Assembly: GCF_025403405.1 (NCBI RefSeq)
Contig: NZ_JANEZT010000018.1
Location: forward strand, 1-35,213
DNA from: Frankia tisae
GTDB lineage: Bacteria; Actinomycetota; Actinomycetes; Frankiales; Frankiaceae
Direction: 5' to 3'
DNA: 35,213 nucleotides
This document shows positions 7,220 through 15,033 of the stretch, piece after piece. How positions within the stretch are numbered: the stretch's first letter is position 1; every line of letters begins with the position of its first letter. The translations under genes and the position numbers were made by a program. The notes beneath the pieces were generated by a model. That model was not told where the DNA came from and made no database searches. It saw nothing but the letters and a program-made list of their open reading frames with translations.

Positions 7220-9406
7220 TCAGCTGGACGGATCCTGGCGGGTGTGCAGGTAGCGGCCGAGCGCCATGACGGGCCACAACAGCCGGTAGCCGTGGTAGTT
7301 GAGGTAGAAGTAGCCCGGGAAGCCGGTGCCGGTGAACAGCTCCTCGTCCCAGCCGCCGTCGGGGCGCTGCTGCTCGGTGAGCCAGCGGGCCGCGCCAGCC
7401 AGGGCGTCGGCGTGGTCGGTGGCGTGGTCGGTGGCGAGCAGGCCGAGCATCGCCCACGCCGTCTGCGAGGGCGTGGAGGTTCCGCGGCCGGACCAGGCCG
7501 GGTCGGAGTAGGAACGGATGTCCTCGCCCCAGCCGCCGTCGGGGTTCTGCTTCGACAACAGCCACTGCGCGCCCGCCCGCATGGCCGGATGGGTCGGCGG
7601 GAGCCCCGCGGCCTGCAGCGCGGGCAGCACCGAGCCGGTGCCGTAGACGTAGTTGACGCCCCACCGGCCGTACCAGGATCCGTCGGTCTCCTGGTTGCGC
7701 AGCAGCCAGTCGACGCCGCGCAGGGTGCGCGGGTCGCGGATCCGTCCTGCCTCGCAGAGCAGTTCGACGACATGCGCGGTGACGTCGGCGGACGACGGGT
7801 CGGTGAGGGCGCCGAAGTCCGCGAACGGAATCTGGTAGACGAGGGTGCTGGCGTTGTCGGAGTCGTACGCTCCCCAGCCGCCGTCGCGGGACTGCAGGGC
7901 GAACAGCCAGGTCGTCGACCGCTCGACGGCGGCCCTGACCGCCTCGTCCGCCGCGGGGCTCAGCCGCTTGAGGCGGTGCAGCCGGTGCAGCGCCAGGACG
8001 ACTTCGGCGGTGTCGTCGGTGTCGGGGTAGGTGTCGTTTTCGAACTCGAAAGCCCATCCGCTCGGCGCGACCGTCGGGTGGATGACGGCCCAGTCGCCCC
8101 CGCGGTGGGTGACCTCCTGGCCGAGCAGCCAGTCGGCGGCGAGTCCCAGCGCCGTCGGAACCGGCGCGGGCTGCGCCGGGGCGGCGTCGGTGGCGCGCCG
8201 CTGGGTGGGCAGCGGGGACGGCATGTCGAGTTCGGCGTCGAGCCCGGCGTCGGCCAGGGCGAGGACGGCCAGCGCCGTGTCCCAGATCGGTGACTGGCAG
8301 GCCTCGACCATGCGGGAGCCGTCGTCGCGGTGCAGGGTGTAGGCGTCGAGCGAGCGCAGCGCGGCGGCGAGGACCGGATGATCGAGGTCGTAGCCGAGCA
8401 GGCGCAGCGCGATGATCGAGTAGACGGCGGGCGGTTGGATCCCGCCGAAGCAGCCATCCGCCTCCTGCCGGGCGATGATCCAGCGTTCCGCGGTGCGCAG
8501 GGCGTGGCGGCGCAGCGGCCCGATCGGGTGTCGGTGGTAGCGGTGCAGCGCCGTGTCGAGCCCGCGGAAGAACGACTTCGCCCCGCTCGGCCGGTCGCCT
8601 CCCAGGAGCCGCAGCGCGCCGCGCAGCCCCCGCCGTCCGCCGCCGGGGGCGTCGGGAACCTCGTTGGCGCGCAGCTCGTTGGCGCGCAGCTCGTCGAGGT
8701 CGCACGGGGCCGGCCGCTGGGGGCGCATCGCCGAGACGACCGTCAGGGGGACGATGGTCTGGCGGGCCCAGGAGGCGAACGAGTAGATGTTCAGCGGTAC
8801 CCGGGGCGGCAGGAACATGATCTCGGGCGGCAGGACCGGCAGCTCCTCCCAGCGCCACCAGCCGAACAGCGCCAGCCAGATCCGGGTGAACACCCTGGTC
8901 GCCGGGATGCCGCCGCGCTCGCGGATCCACGCGGCGCTGCGCCGCATCTGGGCGTCGTCGGGGGAGTCGCCGGCGAGCCGCAGGGCGATATAGCACTCGA
9001 CCGTGGTGGACAGCTCCCCGGGACCGCCGAAGAAAGTCGGCCAGGAACCGTCGTCGAGGCGCCGGGAGCGAATGTGCTTCGCGGTGGCCTCGGTCTGCTC
9101 GACGGTGCGGATGCCGAGGAACTCCCGCAGCAGGAGGTCCTCGGCATCCATCGTCGGGTTGGTCTCCAGGTCGAACTTCCACCATCCGTGGGAGTCCTGC
9201 AGGGAGAGCAGACGCTCGGCGGCCCGCCGGACCGTCTCCCGCAGCCCGGCGTCGGGCTCGTCGGCGGTCGACGTGGCCGTGCTCGTGCTCGTGGCCGTGG
9301 TCGCATGGGCGGGCGCTTGCTGGGGCAGGGTGGCAGTGCGCCCGGAGTCCGGGGCGTGCTGGGTGCCATCCGCGAGGTCGACATCGCAAAGCTCGAGGTC
9401 AGGCAC
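7220..9406 (-). CDS. shc: Squalene-hopene cyclase
   Basis: A 728-residue class II triterpene cyclase that converts squalene to hopene/hopanol, membrane lipids of many actinomycetes. The catalytic acid motif DTDD is at 462-465 (TYPDTDDTAEV). Repeated QW motifs are plain: DGSWPTFFGG near 120, DGCFGG near 318, DGGWGAYDS, DGSWYGRWG, DGGWGED and DGGWDEE toward the C-terminus. It exceeds the usual 630-680 residues through a Thr/Ser-rich N-terminal tail (35-48), an ELRAN duplication (239-248) and a Pro/Ala-rich insert near 397-418. The GTG start overlaps the stop of the upstream TetR gene by 8 bp, so the two are probably co-translated. No phytoene/squalene synthase genes are nearby. Confidence 0.95.
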   Translation of the reverse strand: MPDLELCDVDLADGTQHAPDSGRTATLPQQAPAHATTATSTSTATSTADEPDAGLRETVRRAAERLLSLQDSHGWWKFDLETNPTMDAEDLLLREFLGIRTVEQTEATAKHIRSRRLDDGSWPTFFGGPGELSTTVECYIALRLAGDSPDDAQMRRSAAWIRERGGIPATRVFTRIWLALFGWWRWEELPVLPPEIMFLPPRVPLNIYSFASWARQTIVPLTVVSAMRPQRPAPCDLDELRANELRANEVPDAPGGGRRGLRGALRLLGGDRPSGAKSFFRGLDTALHRYHRHPIGPLRRHALRTAERWIIARQEADGCFGGIQPPAVYSIIALRLLGYDLDHPVLAAALRSLDAYTLHRDDGSRMVEACQSPIWDTALAVLALADAGLDAELDMPSPLPTQRRATDAAPAQPAPVPTALGLAADWLLGQEVTHRGGDWAVIHPTVAPSGWAFEFENDTYPDTDDTAEVVLALHRLHRLKRLSPAADEAVRAAVERSTTWLFALQSRDGGWGAYDSDNASTLVYQIPFADFGALTDPSSADVTAHVVELLCEAGRIRDPRTLRGVDWLLRNQETDGSWYGRWGVNYVYGTGSVLPALQAAGLPPTHPAMRAGAQWLLSKQNPDGGWGEDIRSYSDPAWSGRGTSTPSQTAWAMLGLLATDHATDHADALAGAARWLTEQQRPDGGWDEELFTGTGFPGYFYLNYHGYRLLWPVMALGRYLHTRQDPSS
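8660..8689. repeat. 15-bp perfect tandem duplication inside shc
   Basis: CTCGTTGGCGCGCAG occurs twice head to tail (8660-8674, 8675-8689), followed by a 6-base partial third copy. It is in frame and duplicates five residues (ELRAN) in a non-conserved region of the cyclase. Confidence 0.9.
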
Positions 9407-10037
9407 GGTGTGCGGAGTTCCTTTCGACGACGAGGCTGTCCAGGCAGGTCAGGGCGGTGGCGACGAGGTCCGCCGGATCGTTGCTGTCCGAGGCGCACCA
9501 GGCGCGGACGGCAACCTGTACGGCGGCGAGGAACGCGAACGCGGCCAGCGAGGCGTGGAGGTCCGTGCGCGGCTGCGGGCCGCCGGCGTCGTCGCCCTCG
9601 ACGAACTCCAGCGCGAACCGGTCGCCCAGGGCGACGACCCGGTTCTGCACCGCCCCGGCGAGCGCGGAGGCCTTGCCGATCGGCAACAGATGATCGGTGT
9701 AGTGGCGCAGCGACTCCCCGTCCGGGGACATGATCGTCCAGGCGTCGAGGACCGCGGCGCGCAGGGCGGTGAGCGGCGGCTCGTCGGCGGGACGCCGGCG
9801 CAGGGCCGCCAGGGTGAGCTCACCCATCTCGTCCAGCGGCGCGAGGGCCACCTCTTCCTTGTTCGCGAAGTAGCGGAAGAAGGTGCGGACGGACACCTCG
9901 GCGCCGGCCGCGATCGCTTCGACGGTGGTCGTGTCGTAGTCGTTGTCGTGGAAGAGGGCATGAGCCACGTCGATGATCGACTGCCGCGTTCGGCGCTTCT
10001 TGCGTTCCCGCAAGCTCTCGGCCTGCTGCTCCGACAC
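9399..10037 (-). CDS. TetR/AcrR family transcriptional regulator upstream of shc
   Basis: A 212-residue TetR-type regulator. The DNA-binding region has a helix-turn-helix at about 37-57 (TTVEAIAAGAEVSVRTFFRYF), a signature typical of the group. The ligand domain follows, with a variable acidic stretch FVEGDDAGGP. The GTG start at 10037 has only a weak ribosome site. Its TGA overlaps the shc start, so regulator and cyclase form an operon. A promoter with an embedded palindrome lies at 10084-10112. By position it probably represses its own operon in response to a hydrophobic ligand; that is inference. Confidence 0.88.
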   Translation of the reverse strand: MSEQQAESLRERKKRRTRQSIIDVAHALFHDNDYDTTTVEAIAAGAEVSVRTFFRYFANKEEVALAPLDEMGELTLAALRRRPADEPPLTALRAAVLDAWTIMSPDGESLRHYTDHLLPIGKASALAGAVQNRVVALGDRFALEFVEGDDAGGPQPRTDLHASLAAFAFLAAVQVAVRAWCASDSNDPADLVATALTCLDSLVVERNSAHRA

Positions 10038-10083
10038 CCCGCGACCGCCCGCTGACTCCTACTGCACCAAACCGACATCTCGG

Positions 10084-10120
10084 AATATATGGCACGAACT
10101 GCCACATGGCAAAGCGTGCC
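10084..10120 (-). promoter_or_regulatory. Promoter of the TetR-shc operon with operator in the spacer
   Basis: On the minus strand, TTGCCA (10107-10112) and TATATT (10084-10089) are separated by exactly 17 bp, a good housekeeping-type promoter. The spacer contains TGGCACGAACTGCCA (10090-10104), with 5-bp arms, and GGCACG/CGTGCC (10091-10096 and 10115-10120) forms a second, wider inverted repeat. A repressor bound here would block RNA polymerase directly. Confidence 0.65.
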
Positions 10121-10195
10121 TACTGCGCCCGTGTGACACCAACCACGCAGTGGCAGGCCGGTGGCGCGGCTCTGCGAAACACCATGATCATCAGT

Positions 10196-10251
10196 GCTGG
10201 AGGCTGGAGGCTGGAGGCTGGAGGCGGGAGGCTGGAGGCGGGAGGCTGGAG
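10196..10251. repeat. Eight-copy 7-bp minisatellite (GCTGGAG/GCGGGAG)
   Basis: Eight consecutive 7-base units; units 5 and 7 read GCGGGAG and the other six GCTGGAG. It lies between the shc regulator promoter and the 3' end of ctaD and encodes nothing recognisable. One strand is a purine/G-rich run with regularly spaced GG pairs. Confidence 0.92.
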
Positions 10252-10323
10252 GCGGCGCGGCGCGGTTCCATGCTCGCCACGCTGGCATCGCCGCCCGCGT
10301 CGCCGAGCCGGCGGAGAACGCCA

Positions 10324-10358
10324 GAACCGCCCCGGGTTCCAGGAACCCGGGGCGGTTC
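10324..10358 (-). terminator. Strong hairpin terminator after ctaD
   Basis: GAACCGCCCCGGGTT (10324-10338) pairs perfectly with AACCCGGGGCGGTTC (10344-10358) around a 5-base loop, giving a 15-bp GC-rich stem. It lies 23 bp beyond the ctaD stop. There is no clear T tract, which is usual for high-GC actinomycete terminators. Confidence 0.8.
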
Positions 10359-10381
10359 ACGTGCCCACGTGAGTCGCGTTC

Positions 10382-12100
10382 TTATTCCTTGAGCTTTGCG
10401 GGGTGCGTGTGCGCATCGCCGAGCTCCGGCGTCGCGTGGTAGTCGACGAGGCCGCTGATCTCCGGGTAGTGCAGGTCGAAGGCGGGTCGCTCGGAACGGA
10501 TCCGCGGCAGCGTCCGGAAGTTGTGCCGCGGCGGTGGGCAGGACGTCGCCCATTCCAGCGAGTTGCCATAGCCCCACGGGTCGTCCACCGTGACGAGCGG
10601 ACCCTTCCGGTACGACACCCACAGGTTGTACAGGAATGGCAGGGTCGACAGCGCGAGTATGAAGCTGCCAACAGAGGCGATGGTGTTCAGCGTGGTGAAG
10701 CCGTCTGCCGGGCTGTAGTCAGCGTATCGGCGCGGCATGCCCCTGACCCCGAGCCAGTGATCCACCAGGAAGGTCGCGTGGAAGCCGACGAACATCGTCC
10801 AGAAGTGAATCTTCGCGAGCCGCTCGTTCATCATCCGGCCGGTGACCTTCGGGAACCAGAAGTACACCCCGCCGAAGCCGGCGAACAGCAGGCCGGCGAC
10901 GACGTAGTGGAAGTGGCCGACGACGAAGTAGCTGTCCGAGACGTGGAAGTCGATCGGCGGGCTGGCCAGCAGGACACCGGTCAGACCACCGAACAGGAAC
11001 GTCACCAGGAAGCCGACGGCAAACAGCATCGGTGCCTCGAAGCTGATCTGCCCATGCCACATCGTGCCGATCCAGTTGAAGAACTTGACCCCGGTGGGAA
11101 TCGCGATGAGAAACGTCAGGAAGGCGAAGAACGGCAGCAGCGCCGCGCCGGTGACGTACATGTGATGCGCCCACACGGCGATCGCCAGCGCCCCGATGCC
11201 GATGGTCGCGTAGACCAGTCCCTTGTAGCCGAACAACGGCTTGCGGGAGAACACCGGGATGATCTCCGTGATCATCCCGAAGAAGGGCAGGGCGATGATG
11301 TACACCTCGGGATGCCCGAAGAACCAGAACAGGTGTTGCCAGAGGATGGCGCCGCCGTTGCTCGCGTCGAAGATGTGCGCGCCGAATCGGCGATCGTACT
11401 CCAGGGCGAGCAGCGCGGCCGCGAGCACCGGGAAGGCGATCAGCACCAGGATCGAGGTCACCAACAGGTTCCAGCAGAAGATCGGCAGCCGGAACATCGT
11501 CATGCCGGGCGCCCGCAGGCAAAGGATCGTCGTGATGAAGTTGACCGCGCCCAGAATGGTACCCAGACCGGAGACGGTCAGGCCCACCACCCACAGGTCA
11601 CTACCGACGCCCGGTGAGTAGGCGGCGTTCGACAGCGGCGCATAGGCGAACCAGCCGAAGGAGGCGGCACCGTTCGGCGTAAGGAAGCCCGCGGTGACCG
11701 TCAGGCTGCCGAACAGCCAGAACCAGAACGACAACGCGTTCAGCCGTGGAAAGGCCACGTCAGGCGCGCCGATCTGCAGCGGTACCAGGTAGTTCGCGAA
11801 CGCGAACGCGATCGGCGTCGCGAACATGAGCAGCATCAGCGTGCCGTGCATCGTGAAAAGTTGGTTGTACTGCTCGTTGGAGACGTACTGTAGGCCCGGC
11901 CGGGTGAGCTCGGCCCGCATGATCATCGCCAGGACTCCGGCGAACGCGTAGAACAGCAGCGAGACGATGAAGTACATCAGCGCGATGTCCTTGTGCGACG
12001 TCGTCCGCAGGTACTGCAACAGGGATTTCAAAACCCTGGGCGGGGCCTCGTCCACCGGCGGGTCCGTGCGCCCGGCCGGCGTATCGTGCACAAGTGTCAC
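10382..12100 (-). CDS. ctaD: Cytochrome c oxidase subunit I (aa3-type)
   Basis: The 572-residue catalytic subunit of the terminal oxidase, reducing O2 to water and pumping protons; a polytopic membrane protein of about 12 helices. Ligands are visible: H85 for heme a (TMHGTLM), H263 for CuB with the cross-linked Y267 (GHPEVY), H312-H313 for CuB (AHHMY), H396 for heme a3 and H398 for heme a (GHFHYV). The GTG start at 12100 follows GGGAG and gives the normal N-terminus; a longer frame to 12289 adds a low-complexity Arg/Ala stretch. ctaC, ctaE and qcr genes are absent from the neighbourhood, so this is a stand-alone copy and may be a paralogue. Confidence 0.95.
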   Translation of the reverse strand: MTLVHDTPAGRTDPPVDEAPPRVLKSLLQYLRTTSHKDIALMYFIVSLLFYAFAGVLAMIMRAELTRPGLQYVSNEQYNQLFTMHGTLMLLMFATPIAFAFANYLVPLQIGAPDVAFPRLNALSFWFWLFGSLTVTAGFLTPNGAASFGWFAYAPLSNAAYSPGVGSDLWVVGLTVSGLGTILGAVNFITTILCLRAPGMTMFRLPIFCWNLLVTSILVLIAFPVLAAALLALEYDRRFGAHIFDASNGGAILWQHLFWFFGHPEVYIIALPFFGMITEIIPVFSRKPLFGYKGLVYATIGIGALAIAVWAHHMYVTGAALLPFFAFLTFLIAIPTGVKFFNWIGTMWHGQISFEAPMLFAVGFLVTFLFGGLTGVLLASPPIDFHVSDSYFVVGHFHYVVAGLLFAGFGGVYFWFPKVTGRMMNERLAKIHFWTMFVGFHATFLVDHWLGVRGMPRRYADYSPADGFTTLNTIASVGSFILALSTLPFLYNLWVSYRKGPLVTVDDPWGYGNSLEWATSCPPPRHNFRTLPRIRSERPAFDLHYPEISGLVDYHATPELGDAHTHPAKLKE

Positions 12101-12789
12101 ATTCCGCTCCCGATGGTGTTGCCGCTGCCGGGCGGTGGTGCGCGTGGTCCCGGCGTCGGGTGTCACGACCGCCGCCAGGCAGCCCACAATGAATGTGTCG
12201 TCGCCGTCGGCGGGGACGGGCCCGGCGAATAGACGGCCCCGCGCTCCGCGCCGCGCGGCTCGCGTACCGGCCGAGGTACCTGCCGACACTGGTCAAGGTA
12301 TCCGCGCACCGGTTGTCGCGGCCCGGCCTGACGTCCCGAATTCGGGGGCACTCTGGCACCCGGAACAAGCGCAGAACGTCCTGCTCCAAGCAGCCCACCA
12401 TTGGGTGAATCGCCTTCTCGACCGGGGGCGCCGCCACAGCGAAAGTTGTCCTGGCCATCAGGCTGAGCGGCAGGGGAATCACGCCCGGTCTCCCGGTGGG
12501 CCTTCCCGAGCTCCGTGCATTACTCGTCGAGGTGGCTGAGACCTCCGGGCAAAGCCACAGCTGGAAGCCGGTGGAGGTGAATTCCCGCCAGATTACGCGA
12601 GCTGCCGGCGGACACACACGGATTGCGGTCGCCGCGGTGACGGGGCAGTCGATGGTGGCGCGGCCGTGCCCCAGGGAGTGATGTGGATCTGTTTGCGTCG
12701 AACCCTGCGTTTCCAACATATCATGCGACGGGGAGTTTGGCTGGGTCCAGAAAGGCGTGCGCCCGCGAGAACGATGTTTTCTCGGAAGG
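12101..12789. other. Gene-poor interval upstream of ctaD
   Basis: About 690 bases between the ctaD start and the end of the lipase gene. Open frames here have no recognisable motif, no convincing ribosome site and are mostly extensions or shadows. It should contain the ctaD promoter, but no clear -35/-10 pair was found. Confidence 0.5.
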
Positions 12790-12808
12790 GCTGACCGCTG
12801 GGGTCAGC
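12790..12808 (-). terminator. Hairpin overlapping the lipase stop codon
   Basis: GCTGACC (12790-12796) and GGTCAGC (12802-12808) form a 7-bp stem around a 5-base loop. The TGA of the lipase gene (12804-12806) lies inside the right arm. It is a possible but weak terminator. Confidence 0.4.
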
Positions 12809-14132
12809 AGGTGGACGTGGCGGGCCGGCCGGAGAAACGGTCGGCGAGATAAGCCGTCGCATCCCCGACCCGGTACGACGCCGCGTCGTGGTCGTCGTCG
12901 TTGTAGGGGCGCCAGGTCACGTTCACGCCGGCGGCACAGTAGGTGTGGGCGAGCGTCTCGGCCTGATTGAAGGCGACGACGGTGTCCTTGCGGCCATGGT
13001 AAAGGAAGACGGGCACGGTCAGCGGCGTCCGGCCCAGGGAGTTCTCGGTCAGCCGGGCCCGCCACTGGGGTACGTGCAGCAGGTCGACGGTCAGGATGTC
13101 GCGGATGTGCTTTCCAGCGAAGGCGGGGAGGGCCTCCTTCAGGCAGAGTGTCCGCAGCCGGTCGAGGTCGGCCCGGGCCGACGGGACAACATGGTCGTTC
13201 AGTCGCAGCTCCGGATAGGCCGCATCGAGCCCGAGGGCTGTCATGAAGACCACACCCGCCCAGGCGGCTCCGTCCACCGTCTCGCTGACCCTGATCAGAT
13301 CCGCGGGCACCCCGCCGGCGACCACCGCCACTGTCCGCAGTTCCGGTGCGTAGGTCCGGGTGAGCTCGCCGGCCCAGGCCGCGCCGCCGCCGCCCTGGGA
13401 GTAGCCCCAGTAGGCGACCTCGGGATCGTGGGCGAGACCGGCATCGGGGAGTCTCTGCGCGGCGCGGACCGCGTCGATGACGGCGTGGCCCTCGGAACGC
13501 CCGACGCTGTACGTCGGTGTCCCGGGGGTGCCCGATCCCTCGTAGTCGGTCGCCGCCATGACCCAGCCCTTGCCCGCGGCCAGCGCGAAGTCGTCGATCC
13601 AGGCGTCGGTGCCGGCGGCGAGCAGTTTCGACGGGGCGCATGCGTCGCCGAGGCCATGCGTTCCGGTGGCGTATCCGATCACCGGCGCGTGGGCCCGGGC
13701 GGCCCGCGCCGGCAACATGATCATCCCGGATACCGCGTCCGGCCGACCTGAGGCGTCGGTGGACAGGTAGAGCACCTGGTGTAGTTCGATGTCGAGGCCC
13801 GCGAGCGGCCCGGCGGGCGGGACTCGGCGTGACCACAGGATGTCGCCGGGATGCCCGGCCGGTAGCACCCGTGGGGGGAGGTAGAACGCGTCCCCCGCCG
13901 GCGCGGCCACGGGCCCGTTGTAGCGGACGGCCGCCTCCGCTACCCGTCCGCCGCCGGGAACGCCGACGGTGGATCCACCACATGCCGCGACCGTCAGTCC
14001 CAGGACCACGGCGATGGCGATGATCACCGACCGGGCGGCGGGCATACCCCCCGGGTACGCCCCCCGTCCGGGGCGAGTGCCGCCCGGCCCGCTCATCGGG
14101 CACCGATCAGGTCGTCGGTCGCCAGCGGACAT
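12804..14132 (-). CDS. Secretory-lipase-family (LIP) lipoprotein
   Basis: A 442-residue alpha/beta hydrolase. It has a lipoprotein signal: a hydrophobic stretch (SVIIAIAVVLGLTV) and lipobox VAAC with the lipidated Cys at 51. The nucleophile elbow GYSQGG places the serine at 245; D383 (HGRKDTVV) and H415 (DDDHDAA) complete the triad. Two cysteine-containing segments (DACAP, TYCAAG) match secretory lipases, which cleave triacylglycerols or other esters outside the cell. The ATG at 14132 has AGGAGA four bases upstream; an internal ATG at 14045 would give a more typical 22-residue signal peptide and is a real alternative. It appears monocistronic. Confidence 0.88.
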   Translation of the reverse strand: MSAGDRRPDRCPMSGPGGTRPGRGAYPGGMPAARSVIIAIAVVLGLTVAACGGSTVGVPGGGRVAEAAVRYNGPVAAPAGDAFYLPPRVLPAGHPGDILWSRRVPPAGPLAGLDIELHQVLYLSTDASGRPDAVSGMIMLPARAARAHAPVIGYATGTHGLGDACAPSKLLAAGTDAWIDDFALAAGKGWVMAATDYEGSGTPGTPTYSVGRSEGHAVIDAVRAAQRLPDAGLAHDPEVAYWGYSQGGGGAAWAGELTRTYAPELRTVAVVAGGVPADLIRVSETVDGAAWAGVVFMTALGLDAAYPELRLNDHVVPSARADLDRLRTLCLKEALPAFAGKHIRDILTVDLLHVPQWRARLTENSLGRTPLTVPVFLYHGRKDTVVAFNQAETLAHTYCAAGVNVTWRPYNDDDHDAASYRVGDATAYLADRFSGRPATSTC

Positions 14133-14385
14133 CTCTTCTCCTGAGCTCGGGCGAACACAGAAAACGTCCCGACCGGCCGTCGAAACGCGAGGGAAGGACT
14201 CCACCCCGTCCCGGGACAGGGATTTCCCAGGCGCGGAACGGGACGTCCACCCTTCACCTGAATGGAGACCGGTCTACCGTAGAAGCCATGGGGGCGGTGC
14301 ACATCCCCGGTTGTCATGGTTCGTCTCATGGAAAGTAGTGATCCGGCCCGATGCCCCCTCCCGGCCCTGGGGACGTGGGACTGCT

Positions 14386-15033
14386 TTAGCGGTGCTGAAG
14401 ATACGCGAGTACTGCCAGGACCCGGCGGTTGTCGACCGCGCCGGAGGGCAGGCCGAGCTTCTGGAATATGCCGCGAATATGGGTGCCGACGGTGTTCACC
14501 GAGAGGTAGAGGCGTTCGGCGATGCCCCGGTCGGAAAGCCCTTCGGCCATGAGCTGGAGGACGTCGCGTTCGCGGCCGGTGAGGCGGTCGAGGGGATCGG
14601 CGCGCTGGGTGGCCGCGAGCAGCTCGCCCACCACATCCGGATCGATCACGGTGCCGCCGTCGGCCAGCCGGTGCAGGGCCTGGCTGAGCTGCTGCGGATG
14701 CAGGATGCGTTCCTTGAGGAGGTAGCCGGTTCCTCGGGCGCCGCCTTCGAGGAGACGGGTGGCGTATTCGGGCACCGCATACTGCGACAGGAGCAGGATG
14801 GCGAGGTCCGGTCGGGTCCGGCGCAGTGATATCGCGGTCACCAGACCCTCGTCGGTGTAGGTGGGCGGCATGCGGATGTCGAGGATGACGGCGTCGGGTG
14901 CCTCGGCCGTGACCGCGGCGGCCAGGTCGCCGGGGCGGGGGAGAAGGGATGAGACGACGTGGCCGTCGAGGTCGAGCAGCCGGCGCAGCCCCTCCCGGAT
15001 GATCACGGAGTCGTCGACGACGATGACGCGCAT
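14386..15033 (-). CDS. NarL/FixJ-family response regulator
   Basis: A 215-residue two-component regulator. The receiver domain has D7-D8, the phosphorylated D52 (ILDIRMPP), S83 and K107. The C-terminal LuxR-type helix-turn-helix spans about 150-210 (LTGRERDVLQLMAEGLSDRG, then NTVGTHIRGIF). Its ATG lies inside the 3' end of the kinase gene with a 31-bp overlap, so translation is probably coupled and the two form a cognate pair. Targets are not visible; the lipase gene downstream on the same strand, 253 bp away, is a candidate. Confidence 0.93.
   Translation of the reverse strand: MRVIVVDDSVIIREGLRRLLDLDGHVVSSLLPRPGDLAAAVTAEAPDAVILDIRMPPTYTDEGLVTAISLRRTRPDLAILLLSQYAVPEYATRLLEGGARGTGYLLKERILHPQQLSQALHRLADGGTVIDPDVVGELLAATQRADPLDRLTGRERDVLQLMAEGLSDRGIAERLYLSVNTVGTHIRGIFQKLGLPSGAVDNRRVLAVLAYLQHR

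Noticed and set aside
8330-9733. Long plus-strand frame opposite shc and its regulator
   Set aside because: Shadow of high-GC codon bias on the opposite strand; no domain and no ribosome site.
10196-10251. CRISPR-like array
   Set aside because: Units are 7 bases without spacers; a minisatellite.
10403-11617. 404-residue frame antisense to ctaD
   Set aside because: Rich in Glu/Arg/Gln/His as expected from an antisense shadow of a membrane protein gene.
12101-12289. N-terminal extension of CtaD
   Set aside because: Arg/Ala/Gly-rich and unlike subunit I; the GTG at 12100 has a ribosome site.
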